This document shows, piece by piece, positions 11,487 through 22,682 of a stretch of DNA of 64,000 nt (position 1 is the first letter of the stretch; each line of letters opens with the position of its first letter). The DNA is from Saxidomus purpurata (taxonomy: Eukaryota; Mollusca; Bivalvia; Venerida; Veneridae). Made by a program: the position numbers and the translations under genes. The DNA lies in the NCBI GenBank assembly GCA_022818135.1, contig JAFMSR010000008.1, positions 13,770,472-13,834,471 on the forward strand. Reading direction: 5' to 3'. Below the pieces are notes generated by a model, which was not told the DNA's origin, did not search any database, and saw only the letters and a list, made by a program, of their open reading frames with translations.

Positions 11487-11618
11487 TATCAATTATCTGA
11501 GTTGTCTCGTTTATTTCTGTATCAATTATCGGAGATTTCTGTATCAATTATCGAATTTCTCCTGCTTATTACTGTATCACTTATCAGGTTTCTCCTGTCT
11601 ATTTTTGTATCAATTATC
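11487..11618 (-). repeat. 11/22/33-bp minisatellite overlapping the NXT stop codon and 3' UTR
   Basis: The word TATCAATTATC (plus strand) recurs at 11,487, 11,520, 11,542, 11,575 (as TATCACTTATC) and 11,608, giving spacings of 33, 22, 33 and 33 bp, all multiples of 11. On the coding strand the word reads GATAATTGATA and includes the last codons and TGA of NXT. Units carry AAATAAAC, so some supply AATAAA poly(A) signals (for example plus 11,477-11,482). Confidence 0.8.
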
Positions 11619-11779
11619 AGATTTATCCTGGAACCTGAATGTGTCACTGATAATTTTCCACTTGTTGTTTTCTGATGTCAGTATAAAAACTTGATTGAAA
11701 GATTTCAGTGAATTATTTGGATATTTCACTGCTCCGTATGTCTTTACCACAATAGTAAACTGACCCCCAGAAATCTCCG
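11610..11779 (-). CDS. NXT1: NXT1/2 (p15), last coding exon (exon 4)
   Basis: The acceptor is TTGTTCATTTCAG at 11,780 upward on the minus strand. The first two bases complete an Ala codon begun by exon 3, then 55 residues and a TGA stop follow. The exon supplies the C-terminal half of the NTF2-like fold: a beta strand 'GGQFTIVVKTYGAVKY', then 'SFNQVFILT', then 'NKWKIISDTFRFQD'. These correspond to the FNQNFILT and WKIASDCFRFQDW segments of human NXT1 and NXT2. NXT proteins pair with NXF1/TAP to export mRNA through nuclear pores. The tail is KSDN instead of the usual short W-containing tail, and it sits inside a minisatellite. Assignment to NXT is firm; NXT1 versus NXT2 is a vertebrate distinction that does not apply. 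Confidence 0.93.
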
Positions 11780-11983
11780 CTGAAATGAACAACAGTTATA
11801 TATTATACAATGTATTAATATGTATACATAATTGTGTGGTTGTTTTTAAAATTCATGAATGTGTATAATGATCTAATTTTGTAGTTAATCATGTTTCACT
11901 TAAACTCAAAAATTTGTCTTCACCTAGGCCCCACCAACTATAGTCACTTTTATAGGTTGCTTTAAAGTTCCTATATCAAACAC

Positions 11984-14900
11984 TATACCAAAGTATACTG
12001 TAGTGTACAGTATACCATAAAGTTCAGTTTACCATAGTATACAGTATACCATAATGTACAGTTTACTGTAGTGTACAGAATACCATAAAGTACAGTTTAC
12101 CGTTATATAAAGTATACCATAATGTACAGTTTACTGTAGTGAACAGTATACCATAAAGTACAGTTTACCATAGTATACAGTATACCATAATGTACAGTTT
12201 ACTGTAGTGTACAGTATACCGTAACCATAAAGTACAGTTTACCATAGTATACAGTATACCATAATGTACAGTTTACTGTAGTGTACAGAATACCATAAAG
12301 TACCGTTTACCGTTATATAAAGTATACCATAATGTTCAGTTTACTGTAGTGTACAGTATACCATAAAGTACAGTTTACTGTAGTGTACAGAATACCATAA
12401 AGTACCGTTTACCGTTATATAAAGTATACCATAATGTACAGTTTACTGTAGTGTACAGAATACCATAAAGTACAGTTTACCGTTATATAAAGTACACTGC
12501 AACCCCGTTATAACGCGGTAGTCGGGGTCCAACTGGTCAGACCGCGTTATAAGTGAGACTCTTTTTATAACGCGGTCTGATCATCGGCCGCTGGTTTCTT
12601 GCATAACGCGTACATAACGCGAGTACCCCACCCACCTAACCAAATTAAAGCATATTGATGTTTAGCACGCATCATGTTTTTATGAAATCGAGAGGTTAAA
12701 TTGTAGAAAATAATGATTCTATGTAAAATAAATTAGTTATAAAAGAGAAATTCTTACGTAAATATTTGCTATTGAAAACGAAAGTACATCCATTTTCCGA
12801 AAATGATGGCTAAAGTGAAAGTACTTTTTTGTTAAAACAAACAATAACAGTTTTGTAATTGATTTATTTAAGTTCAGGTAAGCCTGCAATCAAAGATGCG
12901 CAAACAAATATTAATTCACACGATTTAGAAGTTATTGTTTAACAAACAAAGAGGTCAGCTTATGAATAACGGAGCCATGAAAAAATACCAGTAAGCCGTA
13001 ATTGTTTTAACACTTCTTTGTTTATAGACGCTTGATACCGCGCAAGTGACAAAGATCAATTAACTACCTGCCATGTTGTTTATTTACGTTCTCAAACATT
13101 TGTTTTGTATAGGGACAATGCTTTTTTTTGACAGATATGATTTTGGTCGATCCCGAAATTTTTGGGAGCCAAGACCCAACCGCGTTATACCGGGATCCGC
13201 GTTATAACGATCCGCGTTATAACGAGGTCGCAGTGTATACCATAATGTACAGTTTACTGTAGTGAACAGTATACCATAAAGTACAGTTTACCATAGAATA
13301 CAGTATACCATAATGTACAGTTTACTGTAGTGTACAGAATACCATAAAGTACAGTTTACTGTAGTGTACAGAATACCATAAAGTACCGTTTACCATTATA
13401 TAAAGTATACCATAATGTTCAGTTTACTGTAGTGTACAGTATACCATAATGTACAGTTCACTGTAGTGTACAGTATACCATAATGTACAGTTTACTATAG
13501 TGTACAGAATACCATAAAGTACCGTTTACCATTATATACAGTATACCATAATGTTCAGTTTACTGTAGTGTACAGTATACCATAAAGTACCGTTTACTGT
13601 AGTATACAGTATACCATAATGTACAGTTTACTGTAGTGTACAGAATACCATAAAATACAGTTTACCATAGTATACAGTATACCATAATGTACAGTTTACT
13701 GTAGTGTACAGAATACCATAAAGTACCATTTACTGTAGTGTACAGAATACCATAAAGTACAGTTTACCATAGTATACAGTATACCATAATGTAGTTTACT
13801 GTAGTGTACAGTATACCATAATGTACAGTTTACTGTAGTGTACAGAATACCATAAAGTACAGTTTACCATAGTATACAGTATACCATAATGTAGTTTACT
13901 GTAGTGTACAGTATACCATAATGTACAGTTTACCGTAGTGTACAGTATACCATAATGTACAGTTTACCGTAGTGTACAGTTTACCATAATGTACAGTTTA
14001 CCGTAGTGTACAGTATACCATAATGTACAGTTTACCGTAGTGTACAGTATACCATAATGTACAGTTTACCGTAGTGTACAGTATACCATAAAGTACCGTT
14101 TACCGTAGTGTACAGTATACCATAATGTACAGTTTACCGTAGTGTACAGAATACCATAATGTACAGTTTACTGTAGTGTACAGTATACCATAATGTACAG
14201 TTTACTGTAGTGTACAGAATACCATAATGTACAGTTTACTGTAGTGTACAGTATACCATAATGTACAGTTTACTATAGTGTACAGAATACCATAAAGTAC
14301 CGTTTACCGTTATATACAGTATACCATAATGTTCAGTTTACTGTAGTGTACAGTATACCATAAAGTACCGTTTACTGTAGTATACAGTATACCATAATGT
14401 ACAGTTTACTGTAGTGTACAGTATACCATAATGTACAGTTTACTGTAGTGTACAGTATACCATAATGTAGTTTACCGTAGTGTACAGTATACCATAATGT
14501 AGTTTACCGTAGTGTACAGTATACCATAATGTACAGTTTACTGTAGTGTACAGTATACCATAATGTACAGTTTACCGTTGTGCACAGTATACCATAATGT
14601 AGTTTACCGTAGTGTACAGTATACCATAATGTACAGTTTACTGTAGTGTACAGAATACCATAATGTACAGTTTACTGTAGTATACAGTATACCATAATGT
14701 ACAGTTTACTGTAGCGTACAGTATACCATAATGTAGTTTACCGTAGTGTACAGTATACCATAATGTAGTTTACCGTAGTGTACGTATACCATAATGTACA
14801 GTTTACTGTAGTGTACAGTAAACCATAATGTACATTTACCTTGCACAGTATACCATAATGTGTTTACCGTAGTGTACGTATACCATAATGTACAGTTTAC

Positions 14901-15483
14901 TGTAGTGTACAGTATACCATAATGTACAGTTTACCGTTGTGCACAGTATACCATAATGTAGTTTACCGTAGTGTACAGTATAGCATAATGTACAGTTTAC
15001 TGTAGTGTACAGAATACCATAATGTACAGTTTACTGTAGTATACAGTATACCATAATGTACAGTTTACTGTAGCGTACAGTATACCATAATGTAGTTTAC
15101 CGTAGTGTACAGTATACCATAATGTAGTTTACCGTAGTGTACAGTATACCATAATGTACAGTTTACTGTAGTGTACAGTAAACCATAATGTACACTTTAC
15201 CGTTGTGCACAGTATACCATAATGTAGTTTACCGTAGTGTACAGTATACCATAATGTACAGTTTACTGTGGTATACAGTATACCATAATGTACAGTTTAC
15301 TGTAGTGTACAGTATACCATAATGTACAGTTTACTGTAGTGTACAGTTTACCATTGTGTACAGTATACCATAATGTACAGTTTACCGTTGTGTACAGTAT
15401 ACCATAATGTACAGTTTACCGTAGTGTACAGTATACCATAATGTACAGTTTACTATAGTGTATACCAGTGTACAGTTTACTAA
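11984..15483. repeat. Satellite of paired 17-bp units (34-bp dimers)
   Basis: The array alternates two 17-bp units, GTACAGTATACCATAAT and GTACAGTTTACTGTAGT, which share GTACAGT and then diverge. Variants include AAAG for AATG, CCGT for CTGT, and a 2-bp-shorter GTAGTTTACC unit that clusters after 13,790. The second unit contains TACAGT-TT-ACTGTA, a perfect 6-bp inverted repeat. Larger blocks also repeat: the marker TTTACCGTTG recurs at 14,571, 14,930 and 15,196. A MITE at 12,495-13,235 splits the array. Its position inside an intron means it is transcribed in NXT pre-mRNA. Confidence 0.95.
12495..13235. mobile_element. Pogo/Tigger-like MITE inserted in the satellite
   Basis: The 741-bp segment begins CACTGCAACCCCGTTATAAC and ends, read on the other strand, CACTGCGACCTCGTTATAAC. 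TA duplicates flank it at 12,493-12,494 and 13,236-13,237. Removing the element plus one TA restores the satellite word AAAGTATACCATAATG exactly. Several subterminal copies of CGCGTTATAA lie near both ends. TA target sites and CA-starting ends with a GTTATAACGCG-like motif are typical of pogo/Tigger members of the Tc1/mariner group. No transposase frame is present. Confidence 0.88.
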
Positions 15484-15678
15484 AAGTTACTGTAGAGTAG
15501 AGCAACAGATTGCAGATTTAAAGGTCATGAGTGACTCCTGTTTGCAGAATTTGACTGGACATCCACAACTTCTTAGTCGTAGTCACAACCACTGGCACAA
15601 CCATGAAGAGTGGTTGACAAATTGGAAGAATCACAGTAAAGGAAGTAAGTTTAAACTGAACAAATTTTACAAGCTCAC

Positions 15679-15823
15679 CTGAGAGTGGATGGCAGTCCAG
15701 AGATTCTAATTTGTGTTCAGTTGTTGGTAAATCTTCGAAGAATTTTAATATTGCTTCTTTTCCTTTCAGGTTATTTCCATTCCAAGTTGCCTCCCCTGTG
15801 TCCTGATACAACTTTGTCAGCAA
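15679..15823 (-). CDS. NXT1: NXT1/2 (p15), exon 3
   Basis: A 145-bp exon bounded by the acceptor AAATTTTAG and the donor CTCAG|GTGAGC on the minus strand. It encodes 48 residues plus one base: 'LLTKLYQDTGEATWNGNNLK', then 'GKEAILKFFEDLPTTEHKLE', then 'SLDCHPLS'. Human NXT1 has LLSRLYMGTATLVWNGN, FFEMLPSSEF and VVDCQP at matching places. The WNGN turn, FFE-x-LP and DC-x-P motifs are diagnostic of the NXT subgroup of NTF2-like proteins. The phase-1 end fits exon 4, and the start continues directly from KKRH of exon 2 to give KKRH-LLTKLY, as in the human KRRR-LLSRLY. Confidence 0.95.
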
Positions 15824-16060
15824 CTAAAATTTAAACATTTCTTTTACTGATTTTTTCACAATAATTTCTTGCTAAAAAAATCACACTGACGAGAGAACTA
15901 TGGTGGCCTTATATCACTTACCTGAATTCCATTGCAGCACACTGAAACATTCAACTGCAGACACCACACAAAGTGAAGAACATACACACATTTAAGTAAT
16001 AGACCGAAAGCCTGGAGCCTTGGAATGGTCAGTTACCTGAAATATCTAAGACTATTTCAT

Positions 16061-16870
16061 AACAAGAGGGCCATGATTGCCCTATATCACTCACCTGAGT
16101 ATCATTTTACTTGAAAACAACGATGTAGATAAAAGGTCACAACTTAGGTCAATCATAGGAATTTTCGGTATTTAAGTTTACAAAAATGCACAAATAGTCC
16201 AGATTTCATCTCTCTAGCTTGAAAGACAAGAAGCCAAAAGGGCCAGTATCATCCTACTGGTTTGACTGGACTGTTCTGAGTAAGATTTGTGAAAATCTTT
16301 TGCAATGTTATCGAGCAAAGGCTGACAGAGTTCACTGTGACCTTGACCCACTGACCGCAAAAAATAGTAGGGATCATCTACTCCATAAGACCAATTGTCC
16401 TATGATGGTTGAAGAGGTATGATTTGATCAATCTTGGTCCAGACCAACCCAGATATCTAGTTTGAAGGTCATAGGCCTAATGGTTCTCCAGTTATTGAAC
16501 ATAATAGATATGATCTCGTCTAATGACCTAAATATCAATAGAGGTCACCTGGTTAGACCAACCTGTCCATGAAGTCTGAAGATCATAGTTACACCAAATG
16601 GTTCTTGAGTTATTTAACATGAGAAGTTTGATCTTGTAATTTATTGGTTGTGGCTAATTTTGACCTCTTGAGCATATTGTGTACAAACTTTGTAGAGGAC
16701 CACTTGACAATGCTATATGCTCTATAAGTATATACAGACAAGCATTGTCAATTTTAACTCAAGGGGCAAGATTCAAACAAACTTGGCGGATGTCCAATTG
16801 AAAATGTTAAGATACCAAATATTTAAACTCTACTAGGCCTTGTGGTTTTGAAGAATTTTTTGCTACATAA
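16061..16870 (-). repeat. Tandem-core repeat remnants (families I and A), reverse orientation
   Basis: The segment starts AACAAGAGGGCCATGATTGC, the reverse complement of a family A right end. Near 16,215-16,420 is wording of family I (GGCCAGTATCATCCTACTGG, 'GGACTGTTCTGAGTAAGA'). Near 16,660-16,870 the sequence returns to reversed family A units (CTAGGCCTTGTGGTTTTG). Confidence 0.65.
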
Positions 16871-16898
16871 ATCTATGTAAAGTAAGTTACTCTTGAGT

Positions 16899-17015
16899 GC
16901 ATGACTTTAACAATATGAGGAGGTACGGTCGTGACACCAGTGAGGGTCAAACCCGCAACACCCGGATGAGCAGCATACACCTTAACCTCTACACCACCGC
17001 TTCCCTGCTAGACTT
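16899..17015 (-). repeat. tRNA-derived SINE head fragment
   Basis: On the minus strand, GGTGGTGTAGAGGTTAAGG and the downstream TGCGGGTTTGACCC resemble Pol III A and B boxes. The same head recurs at about 32,450-32,530. It is not an intact tRNA. Confidence 0.6.
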
Positions 17016-17394
17016 TATTACCAGTCATTATTTGAACAGAGACTGTGTGGTCATGTGGTTGAAGACTTGGTCAAAATGTCAGCCATTTTTGTTTGCCTCT
17101 ATTAAAGTATCAACCATGTGAGAGCACATAACAAACTACTGCAGATTTTCTAAAGTGTCTGTTATGCTATAAAGGTGTTGCAAAAATGAGATCTTCTGAG
17201 AATATTTGATCAAATAGTTAAAAATACAGAGACACTTCAGTGCAAGAAGCGCCTTCTGCACACTTACTATATCAGAGCAGATATACAAACTGCTCAAATC
17301 AATGCTTCATAGCTTCAAAACACAATACTCATATATCATCAAGCGAGGCTGTCTTTGCAACCAGTGTAGATCCATGACAAAACTGCACATCTAC
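17016..17394. other. No recognised feature
   Basis: Intronic AT-rich sequence with no exon or repeat recognised. Confidence 0.4.
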
Positions 17395-17600
17395 ACAGGC
17401 AGGTCTACCTTAGTGGCAGAGTGGTTAGAGTCGCCGACTTAAAATCACTGTAACCCCTTACAGAGGAGGTGTCTAGTACTGGTTCTTCCCTGTAACGACA
17501 TTTTGGTAAACAGCCTCACTGTAAAATGACCCACTGAAACAGCCAGAAGCAGGCTGATCATGATCTACACTGTTAGCTATTCAGTTGATAAATTTCCAAG
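17395..17600 (+). repeat. tRNA-Leu-like SINE
   Basis: AGTGGCAGAGTGGTTAGAG followed by GACTTAAAATC resembles the D-arm (A box) and anticodon arm of a tRNA-Leu(UAA). The T-arm region, TACTGGTTCTTCCC, is a degenerate B box. The tail includes AGGCTGATCATGATCTACAC and GCTATTCAGTTGATAA, a body common in bivalve repeats to my knowledge. The stems do not close well enough for a functional tRNA. Confidence 0.6.
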
Positions 17601-18866
17601 AAGCACCCCTATAAACAATTATTGATACTGTCAAAAGTACACTGGACATTTAGGACTGTGTATTTCAAACCCTATCAGTGAAAAGCAAGTCTTAAAACAA
17701 ACCAATATACCTCTGACTCTGGGGCTCCTGAGTATTTTGAGCTGAGGAGCTACCACATATAAGTGACTCAAAAAGTAGTTTATAATTTTATTTCTGAATT
17801 CAAGTAAATCAACTTGATAATACCCCAAACAACCTAATACATGTAATAAATGTCCTAAACACTTGGCTATAGCTATCTGGATTATAGACTGAAGATCCTT
17901 GGAAATATGAAAAGGAATACAAGAGAAAACACAGAATATAAAATTGTACATTGTATGCAAGACAGTTTCCACATCAGTTTAGTGAACTAAATTTCATAAT
18001 ACCTGGGAGTAAGTTACCAGCATAAGCAAGACAGTCATGGTGGCCTGTATTGCTCATCACAGTTCCAGGAAATCAACATCTCTTGAACAATGTTTATAGC
18101 AACTCCAATGCTAATCCATATTGGGTTTTTTCTTACAAATTTGAGACCTCTAGGTCAGTTTTCTGAAGTTCTTTGGCAGAAACCATTTTAAATGCAAGGT
18201 TACTGTGAATTATTTGATCCAGTTACCAAAAATGAATAGGGTTCATCTACTGTCCATGGCCAATGTCCTTACGAAGTTCAAAAACTCTGAGTCAAAGTCT
18301 TCTCCAGTTACTGAGCAGAAACAAAGATCTACCTAGCGATTGATCAATCTACTGACCAACCTACCAACTAACAGCTGTTTCTTCAAAGGGGGAATTTTTT
18401 TTATATATTTGAAATAAAATTACAAATTTACAATGACATAGCAAATCTGGAAGAGGACTGACCAAGAATCATTTCTGTGAGGTTGTTTTACAATTGGTTG
18501 AAATGTTTAAGAAGAGCTTAAATATTAATCATTTTGTTGATAATTATGGAAACAAGATTTCTGCATGGATTCTTTAAAATGATATTTGTCTTGTAGAGAA
18601 TTATCCAAAGGGTATCTTTTGTCAGTTTTATAAATTCTGACTGCTGTTGTTCACATCAAAATTCAGTGTTGAACATTCTCAAGGAAATGTTATCAGAAAG
18701 CATAGCAAACATGACGTCAGTTAAACGACGTCATCGTCGTATGGTTTCCGGTGTTCATTACATCTGCTATACATTTTGATGTTAATCCGGGTAGAAAATT
18801 TTGTCAGCTTTCACTGAGTGGACAGTGAGTTTATCGGAATATAATTCATATTTCGATAAACAAACA
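17601..18866. other. Intronic sequence, one degenerate repeat and paired CRE words
   Basis: A decayed repeat lies near 18,035-18,370 (GTGGCCTGTATTGCTCATCAC onward). At 18,712-18,719 is TGACGTCA, and at 18,727-18,734 is GACGTCAT, two cAMP-response-element-like words 15 bp apart. No exon is recognised, so a regulatory role is only a possibility. Confidence 0.35.
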
Positions 18867-19937
18867 AACAAGAGCTGTCCCTCACAAGTGACGAATGCCC
18901 CCGAAAGAGGTGCCTCACAGTCTGTGTCCTCTCCATGTGCTCAATAAATGTGCTATGTAATTTTAAAATCCTTCCATGCATGACAGAGTAATCATGCATA
19001 CAGTATTCCATTACTTTAAACACTAAGTGTGACCTTGACCTTTGAGGTAGGGACTTGGGTCTTGCCTTGACACATCTGCTTGATGTGCTAGACATTTTTG
19101 CCAAGTTATTTTAAAATCCTTTAAAGCATAATAAAGTTATAGTCCGGACACAAATGTATGCATATATACAGGATTCCATTACCTATAAATTCTAAGTGTG
19201 ACCTTGACCTTTGTGGTAGGGATGTGGGTCTTGCACCCGACACGTCGTCTTGATGTGCTACACATTTGTGCCAAATTATTTTAAAATCCTTCAAAGCATG
19301 ACAAAATTACAGTCCGGACACGAATGCGTGCATATATGCATATATAGAGGAATCCATTACCTTCAAACTCTAAGTGTGACCTTGACCTTTGAGGTAGGGA
19401 CGTGGGTCTTGCACGCGACATGTCGTCTTGATGTGCTAGACATTTGTGCCAAGTTATTTTAAAATCCTTCAATGCATGACAAAGTTACAGTCCGGACACG
19501 AATGTGTGCATATATGCATATATAGAGGAATCCATTACCTTCAAACTCTAAGTATGACCTTGACCTTTGAGCTAGAGACGTTTGTCTTGCACACGACATG
19601 TCGTCTTGATGTGCTAGACATGTGTGCCTAGTTATTTTAAAATCCTTCAATGCATGACAAAGTTACAGTCCGGACACGAATGTGTGCATATATAGAGGAT
19701 TCCATAACCTTCATACTCCAAGTGTGACCTTCACCTTTGAGGTAGGGATGTGGGTCTTGCACGCGACACATCGTCTTGATGTGCTAGACATGTGTGCCAA
19801 GTTATTTTAAAATCCTTCAATGCATGACAGAGTTACAGTCCGGACACGAATTTGTAAGTGGGGACGCACGGACGGACGGACAGACGGACGGATGGACAGA
19901 CGGTGCGATTTTAATATGCCTCCCTTCGGGGGCATAA
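18867..19937 (-). repeat. Tandem-core repeat, family C (about 170-180 bp units)
   Basis: The segment starts AACAAGAGCTGTCCCTCACA and ends in the hairpin ATGCCTCCCTTCGGGGGCAT. About five units share 'GTGTGACCTTGACCTTTGAG', 'TCGTCTTGATGTGCTAGACA', 'AAAATCCTTCAATGCATGAC' and 'AGTTACAGTCCGGACACGAA'. A GGACGGACGGACAGACGG stretch precedes the hairpin end. Mirror-image short frames on both strands are by-products of the tandem units. Confidence 0.88.
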
Positions 19938-19972
19938 AAAATAAAATAAATGCATTTAATTGAAATGACAAA

Positions 19973-20400
19973 AACAAGAGGGCCATATATGGCTCACCGG
20001 AGTACTTGTAACCAGTGTTTCAAAAGACATGAAAGTAGGTGACTAAGGTCAAAAGGTAATGTTCAATGTTGAAATCTGCTTGCCAAAGTGTACATACAAT
20101 CCAAGTTTCAATACGCAGTAAGCAAACACGACAAACATTCTAATAAACATTCATGTTTTGATTTTGTGACCAAGTTTCATGGTGATTCCATTAAAACTAC
20201 CGCCCATAAATATTGCTTGCACAACTTAATTGGTGATAACACACAAATTTCAATTTTTTATAAAGTAAACTTTGAGTGCACAATTCATAAACTAAGTTAT
20301 CCATTAACAAGACGACTAGAACTACAATTTAAGAGGAAGATACATGTGTCACTATAGGTAATTCATAGGCTTATCTCTGTCACTTGCAAATGATGCCAAA
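19973..20400 (-). repeat. Short repeat with AACAAGAG + GCCATATATGGC end
   Basis: It begins AACAAGAG at 19,973 and continues into the perfect palindrome GCCATATATGGC, then CTCACCGGAGTACTTG. The rest is AT-rich and decayed. It fits the shared terminus of the other tandem-core families. Confidence 0.55.
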
Positions 20401-20403
20401 TGC

Positions 20404-21206
20404 AACAAGAGCACCGCCTACGGGTGCCTGATGCTCGTCTGATTTTATCCTTTTACCGTTTATTTATTACCATTTTTTTAAGTAACAGTGTCCTTGACCT
20501 TGGCCCAAAAACACAATCCCACAAAAGGTTTTCATGATAATTACTAGACATAAGTTTGGTCACAATTATTCAACTGCAACTAAAGATATTGTGTTTGTCC
20601 CATTTTTCTATTTTTAGAAAAAAATCCTTAGCTTTGACTCCATGAGCCCCAAACACAATCCCAATAAAAGTCTTCATTTATATATATTACACACTTAACA
20701 ATTTAGTTACATTATGTCAATTGTAACAAAAAAGAAATTGAACATATTATCGTTTTTCTATTTTTAGTTACAGTGACCTTGACAATGACCCCAGGAGCCC
20801 CAAAACACAACCCCATTAAGATCTTCTTAAATACTTACTACAAACAAAAGTTAATTACATTATGTCAACTGTAACTAAAGATATTGAATATATTACCGTT
20901 TTCCTATTTTAGTAACAGTGACCTTGACCCCAGCAACCCCAAAACACAATCCAATTTAAAAAATATTCATAAATACTTCCTATACACTAAGTTTGGTTGC
21001 ATTATGTTCACTATTACAAAAATATTGTGTGTGTGAAACTTTCTAAGTTAAGAAGGGGCAATAACCCAGTCAAAATACATGACAGGGTTATGTAACTTGT
21101 AAAACTCTTCCTTCATTCTATTGTACATTTGATAGTGAACAGGTATTCCAACTTTCAAAGTGATAGCTTTGATAGTTTGCATGTAACTGACCTAAACGCA
21201 AAACTT
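20404..21206 (-). repeat. Tandem-core repeat, family D, copy 1
   Basis: It begins AACAAGAGCACCGCCTACGG with a GCACC...GGGTGC stem, then ATGCTCGTCTGATTTTATCC. Units share 'AGTAACAGTGACCTTGACC', 'CCCAAAACACAATCCCA' and 'ACTGTAACTAAAGATATTGA'. It abuts copy 2 directly. Confidence 0.8.
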
Positions 21207-22317
21207 AACAAGAGCACCGCCTGCGGGTGCCGAACGCTCGTCTGATTTTATCCTTTTACGGATTATTTTTTAAGTAACAGTGTCCTTGACCTTGACCCTG
21301 AAACACAATCCCACAAAAGGTTTTTGTAATTAATAACTATACACTAACTGTGTTCACAATAATTCAATTGCAACTAAAGATACTGTATATTTCCCATTTT
21401 TCTAGTTTTAGAAAAAAAAAACTTGACCTTGACCCCATGATCCCAAACATAATCCCAATAAATGTTTTTATTAATATGTATTACACACTTAATAATTTAG
21501 TTACATTATGTCAGTTGTAACTAAAGATATTGAATAATTACCATTTCTATTTTTAGCTACAGTGACCTTTTGACCCCAGGAGCCCCAAAACACAATTCAA
21601 TTAAAGATATTCGTAAATACTTCTTATACACCAAGTTTGGTTGCACTATGTTCACTGTTACAAAAATGGTGTGTGTTAAACTTTCTAAGTTAAGAAGGGG
21701 CAATAATCCAGTCAAAATACTAACAGGGTTATATAACTTGTAAAACTCTTCCTTCATTCTATAGTACATTTGATAGTGAACAGGTATTCCAAGTTTTAAA
21801 GTGATAGCTTTGATAGTTTGCATGTGAGTGACCTAAACGCAAAACTTGAAAAATCAGACTAGCTAAAACTGACTAAGTCCAAAAATACTAAAATATTGCC
21901 CCCCCTCCCCCTCCCCCACCTCAATGTATGACTCACAAACCCATTTGATTATGTTGGAGTACATTATACATTAATTGTTTCTGAAAATTTGAAATCAATC
22001 TAACAAAAAATGAAAAACCTATGTCCAATTCTCAAAATCAACCAAAATTCATCAAAATTCATGTTTTTTACCCCAAAAAACAGGTCACACTCAGCATCTT
22101 AAGCATACAATGTGAAGAAGGGTTTTAGATGAATAAGTTGTCCAAGTTTCAAAGTGATAGCTTTGATTGTTTCCATGTAAGTGACCTAAACGCAAAACTT
22201 AACCAACGCCGACGACAACAACAACGACGACGACAGCGACAAAGACGACGACGACGACAATCAAGTGACGACAATAGCTCGTCATTTTTTTAAAAAATCA
22301 GACGAGCTAAAATATCA
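21207..22317 (-). repeat. Tandem-core repeat, family D, copy 2
   Basis: Restarts with AACAAGAGCACCGCCTGCGG. It ends with an ACGACGACGACGACAATCAA microsatellite (22,205-22,275) and AAAAATCAGACGAGCTAAAA, whose complement TTAGCTCGTCTGA is the left end of the family. The 88-residue reverse frame at 21,557-21,823 is a repeat shadow. Confidence 0.8.
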
Positions 22318-22682
22318 GACTAGCTAAAAACTACAAAGTCCAAAAATATTAAAATATCCCCCCCAAATGTATAACTCAAAACCCCGTTTGATATGTTGAA
22401 GTACATTATCTATTTGTTGCTTGTGAAAAATTTGAAATCAATCTAACAAAAAATGAAGAAGCTGTGTCCAATTCTCAAAATCAACCAAAATCAATCAAAA
22501 TTCATGTTTTTTACCCAAAAAAACAGGTCAGACTCAGCATCTTTAGCATACAATGTGAAGAAGGGTATTAGATGAACAAGCTTTCCAAGTTTCAAAGTGA
22601 TAGCTTTGATAGTTTCCATGTAAGTGACCTAAACGCAAAACTTAACCAACGTCATTTTTTTCAAAAATCAGACGAGCTAATA
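22318..22682 (-). repeat. Family D, partial third copy
   Basis: Repeats the last 350 bp of copy 2 (AAAAATGAAGAAGCTGTGTC, 'CAAGTTTCAAAGTGATAGC') and ends again with AAAAATCAGACGAGCTAA. This shows unequal amplification of the element's end. Confidence 0.75.

Larger units (their letters stand above)
11780..15678 (-). other. NXT intron 3, filled with satellite
   Basis: A 3.9-kb GT-AG phase-1 intron on the minus strand. Nearly all of it is the satellite at about 11,984-15,483, with a MITE inside. Confidence 0.85.

Noticed and set aside
11984..15483. Possible CRISPR or attachment-site array
   Set aside because: Continuous satellite of 17-bp units without spacers.
17395..17480. Functional tRNA-Leu gene
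   Set aside because: The D-arm and anticodon arm are recognisable but the T-arm and acceptor stem do not pair; it is a SINE head.
19250..19650. Mirror-image short frames on both strands
   Set aside because: They recur with the family C tandem unit and are repeat shadows.
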